Source of the DNA: Actinomycetospora sp.
Lineage (GTDB): Bacteria; Actinomycetota; Actinomycetes; Mycobacteriales; Pseudonocardiaceae
Direction: 5' to 3'
DNA: 49,566 nucleotides
NCBI GenBank assembly: GCA_029266415.1
Contig: JAQSWW010000015.1
Coordinates: 1-49,566 of the forward strand
A program made the translations under genes and the position numbers. The notes below the pieces were generated by a model. That model saw only the letters and a program-made list of their open reading frames with translations, was not told the DNA's origin and did not search any database. This document shows positions 25,292 to 36,740 of the stretch, piece by piece. Position 1 is the first letter of the stretch, and each line of letters opens with the position of its first letter.

Positions 25292-26067
25292 CCGAGCGCG
25301 TCCTCGTCACCGGTGCCGCGGGCCGGATCGGGGGCTACGTGCGCGCCCGCCTCCCGGGTCCCGGCCGCACGCTGCGGCTGCTCGACGTCACCCCGGTCGA
25401 CGCCGGGCCGGACGAGGAGGCCGTCACCGCCTCGGTCACCGACCTCGACACGGTCACCACGGCCTGTGCGGACGTCGACGCCGTCGTGCACCTCGGCGGG
25501 TACGCCGGCGAGGAGGCCTGGGAGGACGTCCTGGCCGTGAACATCCACGGCACCTACGTCGTGTTCGAGGCCGCCCGCCGCGCCGGGGTGCCCCGCGTGG
25601 TGTTCGCCAGCAGCAACCACGCCGCGGGTTTCCACCCGGCGCTCGACCCCGTGCCCGACGACCTGCCGACGCGCCCCGACACGTACTACGGCGTCGGCAA
25701 GGCCGCCGGCGAGGCGCTGGGCAGCCTGTACCACGACCGCTACGGCCTCGACGTCGTCTGCCTGCGGATCGGCACGTGCAGCGACACCCCACCCGACGCG
25801 CGCAGCCTCGCCACCTGGCTCTCCCCCGACGACTGCGGGCGGCTCGTCGAGGCCGCGCTGACCTGCCCGTCGCCCGGCTTCCGCACCGTCTGGGGCGTCT
25901 CGGCCAACACCCGCCGGCGCTGGGCGCTCGCCGGCGCCCACGAGATCGGCTACCGCCCGCGCGACGACGCCGAGGTGTTCGCCGCCGAGGTCGGCCACCG
26001 CGTCGCCGACACCGACGGGTTCGTCGGCGGGGAGTTCTGCGGGCCGGGGTACGACGCCCACCACTGA
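25288..26067 (+). CDS. NAD-dependent epimerase/dehydratase, uronate dehydrogenase-like
   Basis: Extended SDR of 259 residues resembling uronate dehydrogenase, which oxidises D-glucuronate/galacturonate to the lactone. NAD site VLVTGAAGRIGGYV (residues 5-18), DAVVHLGGYAGEEAWEDVLAVNIHGTYVVFEAARRAGV, catalytic Ser in VFASSNHAAGF and Tyr/Lys in TYYGVGKAAGE. The late block RSLATWLSPDDCGRLVEAAL is the most specific: uronate dehydrogenases have R-x-L-x-T-W-L-S-x-D-D. The Asn-His (SSNHAAG) is also family typical. The start overlaps the MFS stop by 4 bases, implying linked function, for example uronate uptake or efflux with oxidation. Confidence 0.78.
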   Translation: MTERVLVTGAAGRIGGYVRARLPGPGRTLRLLDVTPVDAGPDEEAVTASVTDLDTVTTACADVDAVVHLGGYAGEEAWEDVLAVNIHGTYVVFEAARRAGVPRVVFASSNHAAGFHPALDPVPDDLPTRPDTYYGVGKAAGEALGSLYHDRYGLDVVCLRIGTCSDTPPDARSLATWLSPDDCGRLVEAALTCPSPGFRTVWGVSANTRRRWALAGAHEIGYRPRDDAEVFAAEVGHRVADTDGFVGGEFCGPGYDAHH

Positions 26068-26125
26068 CGCCCACCCGGCGGAGAAGATCCTCGCGTTCGG
26101 ACTCCTGACCGGCCAGGATGACCCG

Positions 26126-28045
26126 ATGGGCTACGTGCTCGGCTTCCTCCCGTGGATCGTCTACTGGATCCTCGTGGGCAACGTCGCCTTCGAGCTGGCG
26201 ATCCTCGTCGCGGTCGTCGTGTCCGCGGTCGGCCTGCTCGTCGGCCGCCTCCGGCACGCGCCCCCGAAGACCCTCGACGTCGGCACCCTCGCGGTGTTCG
26301 TGGTGCTCGCGGTCGTGGCGTTCGTCGTCCCCGACGACGTCCTCGAGCGCTGGATCCAGCCGCTGGGCAACGCCGGGCTGCTCCTCGTCGTACTCGGCGG
26401 GCTCGCGGTGCGGCGCCCGTTCGTCCTCGACTACGCCACCGCCTCGGTGGACGCCGTCACCGCCCGCACCGACGGCTTCCGGGCCATCACGACCGCGATG
26501 ACCTGGCTGTGGGCCGGCCTCTTCGCCGCCATGACGCTGCTGTCGGCGATCCCGCCGCTCGTCGACGGCGACGCGACCCTGCTCGACGCCGACGACACCC
26601 TCTCGATCCTCTGCTACTGGGTGGCCCCGTTCGCGCTGATGGGGATCGGCGGCACGATCTCCGGGGCGTTCCCGCCCTGGTTCGCCGCGCGCTCGGCGCA
26701 GGTCGACGCGCGCACCGCCACCCCGCCCACGGTCGCCACGCCGCCCGCGCCCGCCCCGGACGAGGCCGACGGGCTGGCGATCGAGGCGCCGGCCGACTCC
26801 CGCCATGACGAGCCGTTCGGCGTCGTCGTCCGGGGCGCGGAGCGGGAGGTGGAGCTCACGACCGAGGGCGTCGACCTGGTCGGCCGCACCTGGCGCGCGA
26901 CCGCCGTGTTCCCCGGCGCCGACGCGGTCGACGTCGGCACCACCGCGCCGAGCACGGGCGACTGGGACGCCGCCGACGCGGGCGCCCCGCTGTGGGCGAT
27001 GCGCGCGCCCGGCGACACGACGCCGGACCTGTTCCTCGCGGGCGAGCCGTGGCGGGTGACCCTGACCGCACGCGCCGGCGGGCGCTCGGCCCGACGCACC
27101 GTGGCCCGGCGGGCGGCCGCGGACGGCGTGGCGCTCACCCGGGTCGACGTCGGCGGCCTCCCGGGGACGCTGGCCCTGCCCCCGGACGGCGGGAGCGGGC
27201 TCCCGGCGGTCGCGTGCTTCGGCGGCTCCGAGGGCGGGTCGGACTCGCAGCTCGCGCACGCCGCGCTGCTCGCCTCGCGGGGCTTCGTGGCGCTCGCCGC
27301 ACCCTGGATCCCCGAGGCCGCGCCCGCGATCAGCGACGTCCCGCTGGAACGCTTCGCGATCGCCCTCGAGCTGCTCGCCGGCCACGCCGCCGTGGCCCCC
27401 ACCCGGCTCGCGGCGATGGCGGTGTCGCGTGGCGCGGAGGGCCTGCTGGCCGCGGTCGCCGCCGGGCTCGGCCCCCGCCTCGCCGGCATGGTCCTCGTGA
27501 GCCCCAGCAGCGTGACGTGGCAGGCCGTCGGCGGGGGCGGCGAGGTGCCCGACACCGCGTCGTGGACCCGCGCCGGCACCCCGCTGCCCTGGACGCGGCT
27601 GCCGACCGGGGTACTCGTGCCCCAGCTGATCCGCAACGACTGGCACGTCCACCGCGACGTCGCGGCCCACCGGCCCTCGCTGCTGCGCCTGCGCCCCGCC
27701 TACGAGGCCGGGCTCGCCCGCGACCCCGGCACCGCGGTCATCCCGTCCGAGGACGTCCCGTGCCCGCTCCTGTGCGTCACGGGTGACGACGACCAGCTGT
27801 GGCCCTCCGGGCCGATGGCCGACGCGCTGCTCGCGCGGCGCGCCCGGGCCGACGACCAGCACCGGCACTACGCCGGCGCCGGCCACCTCATCCGCCTCGG
27901 CACGCTCCCGACCGACGCCGCGTGGAACGGTGGCATCGCCTTCGGCGGCACCCGCGCCGGCCTGGCCGCGGCCCAGCACGACGTGACCGAGCGCGTGCCC
28001 GCCTTCCTCGAGCGCGTCACCGCCGCCGCCCCCGTCCCGACGTGA
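26126..28045 (+). CDS. Membrane domain fused to a BAAT/acyl-CoA thioesterase-like hydrolase
   Basis: 639-residue fusion. Residues 1-195 carry four or five hydrophobic helices (FLPWIVYWILVGNVAFELAIL to YWVAPFALMGIGG). After a Pro/Ala linker, residues about 225-325 resemble the N-terminal domain of bile acid-CoA:amino acid N-acyltransferases/acyl-CoA thioesterases (TWRATAVFPGADAVDVGTTA, then LWAMRAPGD). The rest is an alpha/beta hydrolase with GGSEGG, nucleophile Ser434 in AVSRGAEG, Asp554-556 in VTGDDDQLWPS and His587 in AGAGHLIRL. Eukaryotic BAAT uses Cys; Ser gives thioesterase in relatives. The coding frame is continuous, with no sign of a frameshift. Role unknown, perhaps membrane-linked acyl-thioester hydrolysis. 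Confidence 0.8.
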   Translation: MGYVLGFLPWIVYWILVGNVAFELAILVAVVVSAVGLLVGRLRHAPPKTLDVGTLAVFVVLAVVAFVVPDDVLERWIQPLGNAGLLLVVLGGLAVRRPFVLDYATASVDAVTARTDGFRAITTAMTWLWAGLFAAMTLLSAIPPLVDGDATLLDADDTLSILCYWVAPFALMGIGGTISGAFPPWFAARSAQVDARTATPPTVATPPAPAPDEADGLAIEAPADSRHDEPFGVVVRGAEREVELTTEGVDLVGRTWRATAVFPGADAVDVGTTAPSTGDWDAADAGAPLWAMRAPGDTTPDLFLAGEPWRVTLTARAGGRSARRTVARRAAADGVALTRVDVGGLPGTLALPPDGGSGLPAVACFGGSEGGSDSQLAHAALLASRGFVALAAPWIPEAAPAISDVPLERFAIALELLAGHAAVAPTRLAAMAVSRGAEGLLAAVAAGLGPRLAGMVLVSPSSVTWQAVGGGGEVPDTASWTRAGTPLPWTRLPTGVLVPQLIRNDWHVHRDVAAHRPSLLRLRPAYEAGLARDPGTAVIPSEDVPCPLLCVTGDDDQLWPSGPMADALLARRARADDQHRHYAGAGHLIRLGTLPTDAAWNGGIAFGGTRAGLAAAQHDVTERVPAFLERVTAAAPVPT

Positions 28046-28058
28046 CACCACCTGAGGT

Positions 28059-28098
28059 GTGCGCGCTCGCCCGTGTCAGGACACGGAGACGCGCGCAC
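28059..28098. terminator. Two-tier hairpin between convergent genes
   Basis: Outer arms GTGCGCGC (28059-28066) and GCGCGCAC (28091-28098) enclose an inner CCGTGTC (28071-28077) / GACACGG (28080-28086) stem. It lies between the hydrolase-fusion stop (28045) and the purH stop (28104) and can serve both strands. Confidence 0.6.
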
Positions 28099-28103
28099 AA
28101 GCG

Positions 28104-29729
28104 CTAATGCGCGAAGTGGCGGGTGCCCGTGAGGTACATCGTCACGCCCGCCCGCTGCGCGGCCTCGATCACCTGCTCGTCGCGCACCGACCCGCCCGGC
28201 TGGACGACGGCCGCGACGCCCGCGTCGGCGAGCACCTCGAAGCCGTCCGGGAACGGGAAGAACGCGTCCGAGGCGGCGACGGAGCCGGCGACCCGGTCGC
28301 CGCCGCGGGCGACCGCGAGCTTGGCCGCGTCGACGCGGTTGACCTGGCCCATGCCCACGCCGATCGTCGAGCCACCGCGGGCGAGCAGGATCGCGTTGGA
28401 CTTCACCGCGCGGCAGGCGCGCCAGGCGAACGCGAGGTCGGCGAGCTGCTCGGGCGACGCGGCGTCGCCGCAGGCCAGGGTCCAGGACGCGGGGTCGTCC
28501 CCCGGGGCGTCGATCGCGTCGCGCTGCTGGAGGAGCAGCCCGCCGGAGATCGGCCGCTGCTCGGCCGGCGCCGGCACCCAGGTCGCGGTGAGCACCCGGA
28601 TGTTCTTCTTGCGCGCCAGGATCTCCACCGCGCCCTCGGCGTAGGACGGGGCGACGATCACCTCGGTGAAGATCTCCGACACCGTCTCGGCCATGGCCGT
28701 CGAGACCTCGGTGTTGGCCGCGATCACCCCGCCGAACGCGCTGGTCGGGTCGCACGCGTGGGCCTTGCGGTGCACCGCGGCCACCACATCGTCAGCGGGG
28801 TCGTCGCCCGTGGCCACCGCGATCCCGCAGGGGTTGGCGTGCTTGATGATCGCCACGCAGACGCCGTCGTGGTCGTGCGCCGCGCGCCACGCCGCGTCGG
28901 TGTCGACGTAGTTGTTGTACGACATCTCCTTGCCGTGGAGCTGCGTCGCGCCGGCGATCCCGCTGGTGTTCTCGGGGTCGCCGTAGAGCGCGGCGGCCTG
29001 GTGCGGGTTCTCGCCGTAGCGCAGCACCGCGCGGCGCCGCGCCGTGACCCCCACCCACCCGGGGAACGGCGAGCCCCTGTCGGCGTGCTCGTCTGCATCG
29101 GGGGCGAGCACGTTGCCCATCCACGACGCGACGGCGACGTCGTAGGACGCGGTGTGCCGGAACGCGTCGGCCGCCAGCAGGCGCCGGTCCGCGAGCGCCA
29201 CGCCGCCCTGGTGGGCCTGCTCGAGCACCCAGACGTAGCGCGTGGGGTCGGTGACGACGGCGACGGACTCGTGGTTCTTCGCCGCGGCGCGGATCATGGC
29301 CGGGCCGCCGATGTCGATCTGCTCGACGCAGTCGTCCGGGGACGCGCCCGACGCCACGGTCTGGGTGAACGGGTAGAGGTTCACGACCAGCAGGTCGAAC
29401 GGCGCGATGTCCAGCGACTCGAGCGCCTCGGTGTGCGTGGGCAGGCGCGTGTCGGCGAGCAGCCCGGCGTGCACCCGCGGGTGCAGCGTCTTGACCCGCC
29501 CGTCGAGGCACTCGGGGAATCCGGTGACCTCCTCCACGCGCGTCACCGGGACGCCCGCGTCGGCGATGCGGGATGCGGTCGACCCCGTGGAGACGATCTC
29601 GACGCCGGCCGCGTGCAGCCCGGTGGCGAGGTCGAGCAGGCCCGCCTTGTCGAACACGCTGACCAGCGCGCGGCGGATCGGCCGCCGGCCGTCGGTGTGC
29701 GTGCTGGTCTGCGGTTCGGTGGCGGTCAC
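28104..29729 (-). CDS. purH: Bifunctional AICAR transformylase/IMP cyclohydrolase
   Basis: Last two steps of IMP synthesis: formylates AICAR with 10-formyl-THF, then closes the ring. 541 residues. N-terminal IMP cyclohydrolase (MGS-like) has [53 protein letters not shown] and NLYPF. The transformylase has [28 protein letters not shown]-like [40 protein letters not shown] and the C-terminal [19 protein letters not shown]. Normal length and all key blocks present. GTG 29729 overlaps the purN stop as GTGA, so translation follows purN. Order purN-purH and adjacency to the PerM-like gene match M. tuberculosis. Confidence 0.97.
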   Translation of the reverse strand: MTATEPQTSTHTDGRRPIRRALVSVFDKAGLLDLATGLHAAGVEIVSTGSTASRIADAGVPVTRVEEVTGFPECLDGRVKTLHPRVHAGLLADTRLPTHTEALESLDIAPFDLLVVNLYPFTQTVASGASPDDCVEQIDIGGPAMIRAAAKNHESVAVVTDPTRYVWVLEQAHQGGVALADRRLLAADAFRHTASYDVAVASWMGNVLAPDADEHADRGSPFPGWVGVTARRRAVLRYGENPHQAAALYGDPENTSGIAGATQLHGKEMSYNNYVDTDAAWRAAHDHDGVCVAIIKHANPCGIAVATGDDPADDVVAAVHRKAHACDPTSAFGGVIAANTEVSTAMAETVSEIFTEVIVAPSYAEGAVEILARKKNIRVLTATWVPAPAEQRPISGGLLLQQRDAIDAPGDDPASWTLACGDAASPEQLADLAFAWRACRAVKSNAILLARGGSTIGVGMGQVNRVDAAKLAVARGGDRVAGSVAASDAFFPFPDGFEVLADAGVAAVVQPGGSVRDEQVIEAAQRAGVTMYLTGTRHFAH

Positions 29730-30343
29730 GGGATCCTCACTCCTCGTCCGGTGACGGTGGCGCCGTGGCGGACCAGGGCCGCGACGGTCTCGACGAGCAC
29801 GCGCCGCTCCACCACCTTGATGCGCTCGTGCAGCGTGTCCTCGGTGTCGTCGGGGTCGACGGTGACGGCCTCCTGCGCCAGCACCGGACCGGTGTCCACC
29901 CCCGCGTCGACCAGGTGCACCGTCGCGCCGGTGACCTTCACCCCGTAGGCGAGGGTGTCGCGCACCGGGTGCGCCCCCGGGAACGCGGGCAGCAGGGCGG
30001 GGTGGGTGTTGATCGTGCGGCCGCCGAACGCGGCGAGGAACGCCGGGCCGAGCAGGCGGGCGAACCCCGCGGAGACCACGAGGTCCGGCTCGGTGCCGGC
30101 GACTGTCTCGGCGAGGGCGCTGTCCCAGTCGGCGCGGTCGGCGTGGTCGCCGGGGCGCACGACCGCGGTGCTCACGCCCGCGGCCGTCGCCCGGTCGAGG
30201 GCGCCGACCCCGGCCCGGTCGGAGACCACCGCGACCACGCGCGCCGGGTGCGACTCGTCGTCGCCGGCGTCGAGGAGCGCCTGCAGCAGACTCCCCGAGC
30301 CCGACGCCAGGACGGTGACGCGCGCGGGCGACGGCAGTCGCAA
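29726..30343 (-). CDS. purN: Phosphoribosylglycinamide formyltransferase
   Basis: Third step of purine synthesis: transfers formyl from 10-formyl-THF to GAR. 205 residues from the TTG at 30343. Motifs: [18 protein letters not shown] phosphate-binding loop, the catalytic triad region [46 protein letters not shown] with Asn, His and Asp (N..H..D), all present. The TTG lacks a clear RBS. A CTG eight codons upstream (30367) has GGAG at 5-base spacing and keeps the frame open, so the true protein may be eight residues longer with a rare start codon. It is followed by purH with GTGA overlap. Upstream lies the PerM-like gene, 60 bases away, probably in the same transcript. Confidence 0.94.
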   Translation of the reverse strand: MRLPSPARVTVLASGSGSLLQALLDAGDDESHPARVVAVVSDRAGVGALDRATAAGVSTAVVRPGDHADRADWDSALAETVAGTEPDLVVSAGFARLLGPAFLAAFGGRTINTHPALLPAFPGAHPVRDTLAYGVKVTGATVHLVDAGVDTGPVLAQEAVTVDPDDTEDTLHERIKVVERRVLVETVAALVRHGATVTGRGVRIP

Positions 30344-30403
30344 CCGGTGCTGCTCGGTGGTGGTCAGCGCTGCTCCTGGGCCGCCGCGGATGTCCGCACC
30401 AGG

Positions 30404-31798
30404 TTAGGGGCCCGCTGCGCCGGACGCCGCAGGCCCCGGCCCGCCCTCGGCGGCGGCGTCGGCGCCGTCCGCCTCGGCGTCCTCCTCGGGATCGGCCGCG
30501 GGCTCCGGGGAAGGGGCCGTGCGGCTCGCGCGGCCGGGACGCCGGAGCGTGCTGCCCGGGTCGCCGAGGGGCACGGCGAGCAGGGCGACCACGAGGCCGG
30601 GGACGAGCACCCACCCGAGCGTCGCGAGCGCCACAGGGACGGCCGGGATCGTCACGGGGTCGAACGGGCCCGCGCCGAGCCGCCCGCCGGACAGTGCGGC
30701 CGCGAGACCCAGGAGGACGGCGGCGCCCCCGGCCGCGGTCGCCGTCGCCCGGACGCGGGTGGCCGCGTCGCGCGCGGTGGGGGCGAGCCGCCACCCCACG
30801 AGACTGCCGACGGCGAGCGGGACCGCGAAGGCGAGACCCGCCCAAGTCGGCGGCGGGCTCTGCGGCAGGAGCGCGGCCAGCGGGATCGGGGGTAGCAAGC
30901 CCGAGGAGATCCCCATCGGCGTCGCCGAGGCGAGACCGACCGACACGCCCGGCCCGAGCAGCCAGCCCACGGCCGCGACGACCGCGTTGGGCAGGTAGGC
31001 GACGCACAGCAGGGCGAGGCCCGCGCCGCTGCCGGCCTCGGGCGCGACGTCGGCGAACACGGCGTGCACCGCGGCCCCGTCCGCGATCAGCCCCGCCAGC
31101 AGCAGCCCGGCCCCCGCCGTCAGCAGCGCCGCGCCCGCGAGGACCGCGCCGTGCAGCCCGTGCCGTGCCCACGCGGGCAGGCGCTGCGGGAGGATCGCCA
31201 TCCCGCACGGACCCGCGGCGCCGGCGAACGCGGCGAGCCCCGCCAGCAGGCCGCAGACACCCGCCGCGAGCCCCGGCGAGGCGTCGACGACGGCCTCCGG
31301 GGTCAGCAGCGCCGCGGCGAGGACGCCGATCACGGCGTGCGCCGCGGCGGCGGTGGCCACCACGGGCACGAGGACCCCGTGCTGGCCGCACGCCGCGCGC
31401 CCGTCCCCACCCGCCCCCAGGCGACGGACCGCGCCGCGCGCGACCCCCGCGATCAGCACCGCGAGCACCAGGGCGGGTGCGAGAGGCAGCACGCCGAGCG
31501 GTGCCCCGGTGACCTGCAGGGGGACGAGGTGCGCGACCAGCCACAACGGGACGCCGACGGCGAGCGCCTGGCCGAGCCCGGGCTCGCCGCCCGGCGTGGT
31601 GCCGGACGCGAGCGCGGCGACGACACCGGCGAGCACGACCGCGACGGCGTAGCAGACCGCCGGCGGCAGCAGCGCCACGCGCGCGAGCACCGGGAGCCAG
31701 GCCGGCGCGCCGTGCGAACCCGATGAGCCCGATGAGGCCGCGTCCGCCGGAGCCGCGCGACGGGCGCGCCGCGGGCGGTCGCTGGTCGGCACCGTCAC
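30404..31798 (-). CDS. DUF6350/PerM-like polytopic membrane protein
   Basis: 464-residue integral membrane protein with about ten predicted helices between basic N-terminal ([13 protein letters not shown]) and acidic, Pro/Ala-rich C-terminal tails ([21 protein letters not shown]). Position immediately upstream of purN-purH and downstream of the 34-kDa-antigen-like gene matches M. tuberculosis Rv0955 (PerM), a membrane protein reported to be needed for cell division and persistence in the host. Similarity is inferred from topology, length (Rv0955 is similar) and synteny rather than a motif. The segment [24 protein letters not shown] is the kind of conserved block seen in this family. GTG 31798 is the start. 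Confidence 0.75.
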   Translation of the reverse strand: MTVPTSDRPRRARRAAPADAASSGSSGSHGAPAWLPVLARVALLPPAVCYAVAVVLAGVVAALASGTTPGGEPGLGQALAVGVPLWLVAHLVPLQVTGAPLGVLPLAPALVLAVLIAGVARGAVRRLGAGGDGRAACGQHGVLVPVVATAAAAHAVIGVLAAALLTPEAVVDASPGLAAGVCGLLAGLAAFAGAAGPCGMAILPQRLPAWARHGLHGAVLAGAALLTAGAGLLLAGLIADGAAVHAVFADVAPEAGSGAGLALLCVAYLPNAVVAAVGWLLGPGVSVGLASATPMGISSGLLPPIPLAALLPQSPPPTWAGLAFAVPLAVGSLVGWRLAPTARDAATRVRATATAAGGAAVLLGLAAALSGGRLGAGPFDPVTIPAVPVALATLGWVLVPGLVVALLAVPLGDPGSTLRRPGRASRTAPSPEPAADPEEDAEADGADAAAEGGPGPAASGAAGP

Positions 31799-31891
31799 GA
31801 CCCGAGGGTGTCAGGGGACGACGGCTCTCCGTGGCCGCCACGCCGCGCGGGGCGGGACGGTGTCCGGTGCTCCGGGACCGTCGCCTCCGTC

Positions 31892-33427
<1,536 letters not shown>

Positions 33428-33471
33428 GAGGTGTCCTCCCGGGACGGCGGCGTCGGCGGTGGGGCGTTCTC

Positions 33472-33488
33472 GACCGGCTCGCGGCCGG

Positions 33489-33490
<2 letters not shown>
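33472..33490 (-). terminator. Weak hairpin at the sucD 3' end
   Basis: GACCGGC (33472-33478), five-base loop, GCCGGTC (33484-33490), overlapping the sucD stop codon. No U tract. It might separate sucCD from the next gene 45 bases on, or just be chance in GC-rich DNA. Confidence 0.3.
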
Positions 33491-34376
<886 letters not shown>

Positions 34377-34378
34377 TC

Positions 34379-35224
34379 TCAGGCTCCCGCTTCCGCCACG
34401 TTGCCGGCACCGCCGGCGGCGGCCAGCTCGGCGGCCTTCGCGGCCGCGTCGTCCATGGTGTCCACCACCGTGACCAGGGGGTGGTTCGCCTCGGCGAGGA
34501 TCCGGCGATGACCTCGGCCGATGCGCCGCCGCCGATGTCCAGGAAGTTGGCGGGCTTCATGCCGCCGTGCTGCTCGCCCGCGTACGCCACGACGTCGAGG
34601 GTCGACATGACGAGGCCCGCGCCGTTGCCGATGATGCCGACCTGGCCACCCTCGAGCTTGACGTAGTTGAGGCCCTTCTCCTTGGCCTTGGCCTCGAGCG
34701 GGTTGGTGGTGCGCTCGTCGACCAGCTGCGCGTGCTCCGCGTGCCGGAAGTCGGCGTTGTCGTCGAGCGTGACCTTGCCGTCGAGCGCGATGACCCGGTC
34801 CTGCGGGTCACGCACCAGCGGGTTGACCTCGACCAGCGTCGCGTCCTCGCCGACGAACGTCTCCCAGAGCTTGACGATCACCTGCGCGGCCTCGTCGGCG
34901 ACCTCGGCGGGCAGCTTGGCCTGCGCGACGATCTCGTCGGCCTTCGCGCGGTCGACGCCGGCGATGGCGTCGATCGGCACGCGGGCCAGCGCCTCGGGCC
35001 GCTCGACCGCGAGCTCCTCGATCTCCATGCCGCCCTCGGCCGACGCCATGGCCAGGAAGGTGCGGTTGGACCGGTCGAGGAGGAAGGAGAAGTAGTACTC
35101 CTCGGCGGCCGATCTCCTGCGCGGCGCGCTCGGCCTCCGCGGCGGTGTCGACGGTGCGACCGGGCAGGACCGGCACCCCGTGGGCGGCGAAGACGTCCTT
35201 CGCCTGGTACTCGTACAGGTCCAC
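34379..35224 (-). pseudogene. sucC: Succinyl-CoA ligase beta subunit, disrupted by two internal deletions
   Basis: The start region is normal (GTG 35224, [24 protein letters not shown]..., GAGGAG upstream). At about 35104-35107 the sequence jumps from EIG(R) directly to [16 protein letters not shown], missing some 56 residues of the ATP-grasp N-domain (the KAQV..GGRGKAGGV region). The middle, about 200 residues through [16 protein letters not shown], is then in another frame. At about 34502-34506 it jumps again to [25 protein letters not shown], missing about 61 residues including the expected FVNVFGGIT and RLDGNN blocks, and returns to the start frame. Reading from the start, translation ends at 34808. 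Either a true lesion or, more likely, an assembly error, since sucD is intact. Confidence 0.88.
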
Positions 35225-35510
35225 TCGTGAACTCTCCTCACCAACTCCCCGGCTCGCCGCCGGGGGTCGACGGTGACCGGGCGAGGTCGCGGCGCGCGGG
35301 GCGCCCACGTCTCGACGGATGCGCGGCGACCCTATCGACGCGGGACGCCGCTGGTCCTGGCGACGGGGGCGACCCCGGCCACAGCGGGCCGCCCGGAGCG
35401 TCTGGATCGTTCCACCGCGACCGTCGTCCGGGTCCTCGCGCGTGTCCTTGATCGGTCTGGATCACGTCCCCGGCGGACACCGCAGGTGAACAACGCCTAA
35501 CGTCCACCCC

Positions 35511-36464
35511 ATGGACGTGACGGGCGTCATGTCGGCGGCAGCGGGGCCGCCGCCGGTCGACGCGCGCCCGGCGAGCGCCGCCGCGACGATCGCCGGCGCC
35601 GTCTGGCGCGGCGTCGGCTACGCCGCCCGCACCGTCGGCGTGCCCGCCGGGGCCCGGGGCCTGGCCGTCGAGCTGGCGTACACCGCCGTGCACCTGACGC
35701 TCTACCCCTGGGGCCTCGTGGACGAGGTCCTCCGCCCGGCGGGCACGTTCGTCCACCACCGCACCGAGGCCCTGAGCCCGTCGCAGCGCAGCCTCGTCGT
35801 GGCCGACCTCGACGCGTCGACGACGCCGGTGCTGCTGGTGCACGGCATCGTCGACAACCGGTCGATCTTCGCGCTGCTCGCGCGGGCCCTGCGCCGGCGC
35901 GGCTTCGGCGTCGTCCACGCGGTGAACTTCAGCGTCCTCACCGCGTTCACCGGCGACATCCGCGTTGCCGCCCGCGAGCTCGGCCACCACGTCGAGCGGA
36001 TCTGCGCGAGCACCGGCGCCGACCGGGTCCACATCGTCGGGCACTCGCTGGGCGGGCTGATGGCCCGCTACTACGTCCAGCGGCTCGGCGGCGACGCGCG
36101 CGTCGACACGCTGGTCACGCTCGGGACCCCGCACCGGGGCAGCCTCATCGCGCACTTCCTGCCGCCGACGCGCGTGCCCCAGCAGCTGCGCCCGGGCTCG
36201 GACCTCGTGCGCGAGCTCGACGAGCCGGCGCCGGGCTGCCGCACGCACGTCGTGGCGGTGTGGAGCAAGCAGGACCAGCTGATCATCCCGCAGTCGGCGG
36301 CCCGGCTCGAGCACCCGGACCTCGACGTGTCCGAGGTGGTCCTCGAGCACGTCGGACACCTGTCGATGACCATCGACCCCGACGTCGTGCACCTCGTGAC
36401 GCGCCTGCTCGCGCGACGACCGGTCGGCGGCGTCCGCGACCGGCGGCCCGCGCTCGCGGGCTGA
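35511..36464 (+). CDS. Alpha/beta-hydrolase, triacylglycerol lipase/PGAP1-like
   Basis: Predicted lipase or esterase of 317 residues. After a 75-residue N-terminal helical region (residues 20-70, LAVELAYTAVHLTLYPWGLVDEV) the hydrolase core starts at TTPVLLVHGIVDNRSIF (oxyanion HG). The nucleophile is Ser179 in HIVGHSLGGLMARYY, followed by LVTLGTPHRGS. The C-terminal half has VAVWSKQDQLIIPQSAARL with the acidic residue and LEHVGHLSMTIDP with the catalytic His. This is the PGAP1/lipase class 2 type common in actinobacteria, possibly acting on cell-envelope or exogenous lipids. A TAACGT element eight bases before ATG 35511 suggests leaderless transcription. It is an insertion into the otherwise conserved sucCD to M23 order. 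Confidence 0.82.
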   Translation: MDVTGVMSAAAGPPPVDARPASAAATIAGAVWRGVGYAARTVGVPAGARGLAVELAYTAVHLTLYPWGLVDEVLRPAGTFVHHRTEALSPSQRSLVVADLDASTTPVLLVHGIVDNRSIFALLARALRRRGFGVVHAVNFSVLTAFTGDIRVAARELGHHVERICASTGADRVHIVGHSLGGLMARYYVQRLGGDARVDTLVTLGTPHRGSLIAHFLPPTRVPQQLRPGSDLVRELDEPAPGCRTHVVAVWSKQDQLIIPQSAARLEHPDLDVSEVVLEHVGHLSMTIDPDVVHLVTRLLARRPVGGVRDRRPALAG

Positions 36465-36666
36465 GGCCGGCGGCCGCCCGCGACGAGCGGCGCCGACACG
36501 GCCGGACGAGTGAGGAGCCGTCACCCGACCCGGTGATGACCGCTCGGCGCGCACGCCCGCACGCACGGCGTAGCGACCGACTCAGGGGACTCGTGTCGTT
36601 TGCCCGCGCGCCGACGTCGTGGCTACCTTTCCGCCGTCCTCATCACGGTCAGGTCACGAACGGCAT

Positions 36667-36690
36667 ACGGAACGACCCCGAACGTTCCGT
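36667..36690 (+). other. Hairpin in the 5' leader of the M23 peptidase gene
   Basis: ACGGAACG (36667-36674), eight-base loop, CGTTCCGT (36683-36690), 50 bases upstream of the M23 gene. Cell-wall hydrolase genes in actinobacteria are often preceded by c-di-AMP riboswitches, but I could not recognise that consensus in 36465-36740. The hairpin is the only clear structure there. Confidence 0.35.
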
Positions 36691-36740
36691 CAGGGCTCCC
36701 CGGCCCACGCCGCCGCGACCGGCCCCGATCCGCGGGAAGG

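Noticed and set aside
36465-36740. c-di-AMP (ydaO-type) riboswitch before the M23 peptidase
   Set aside because: Such switches are common before wall hydrolases, but I could not find the conserved core; only a simple hairpin is present.
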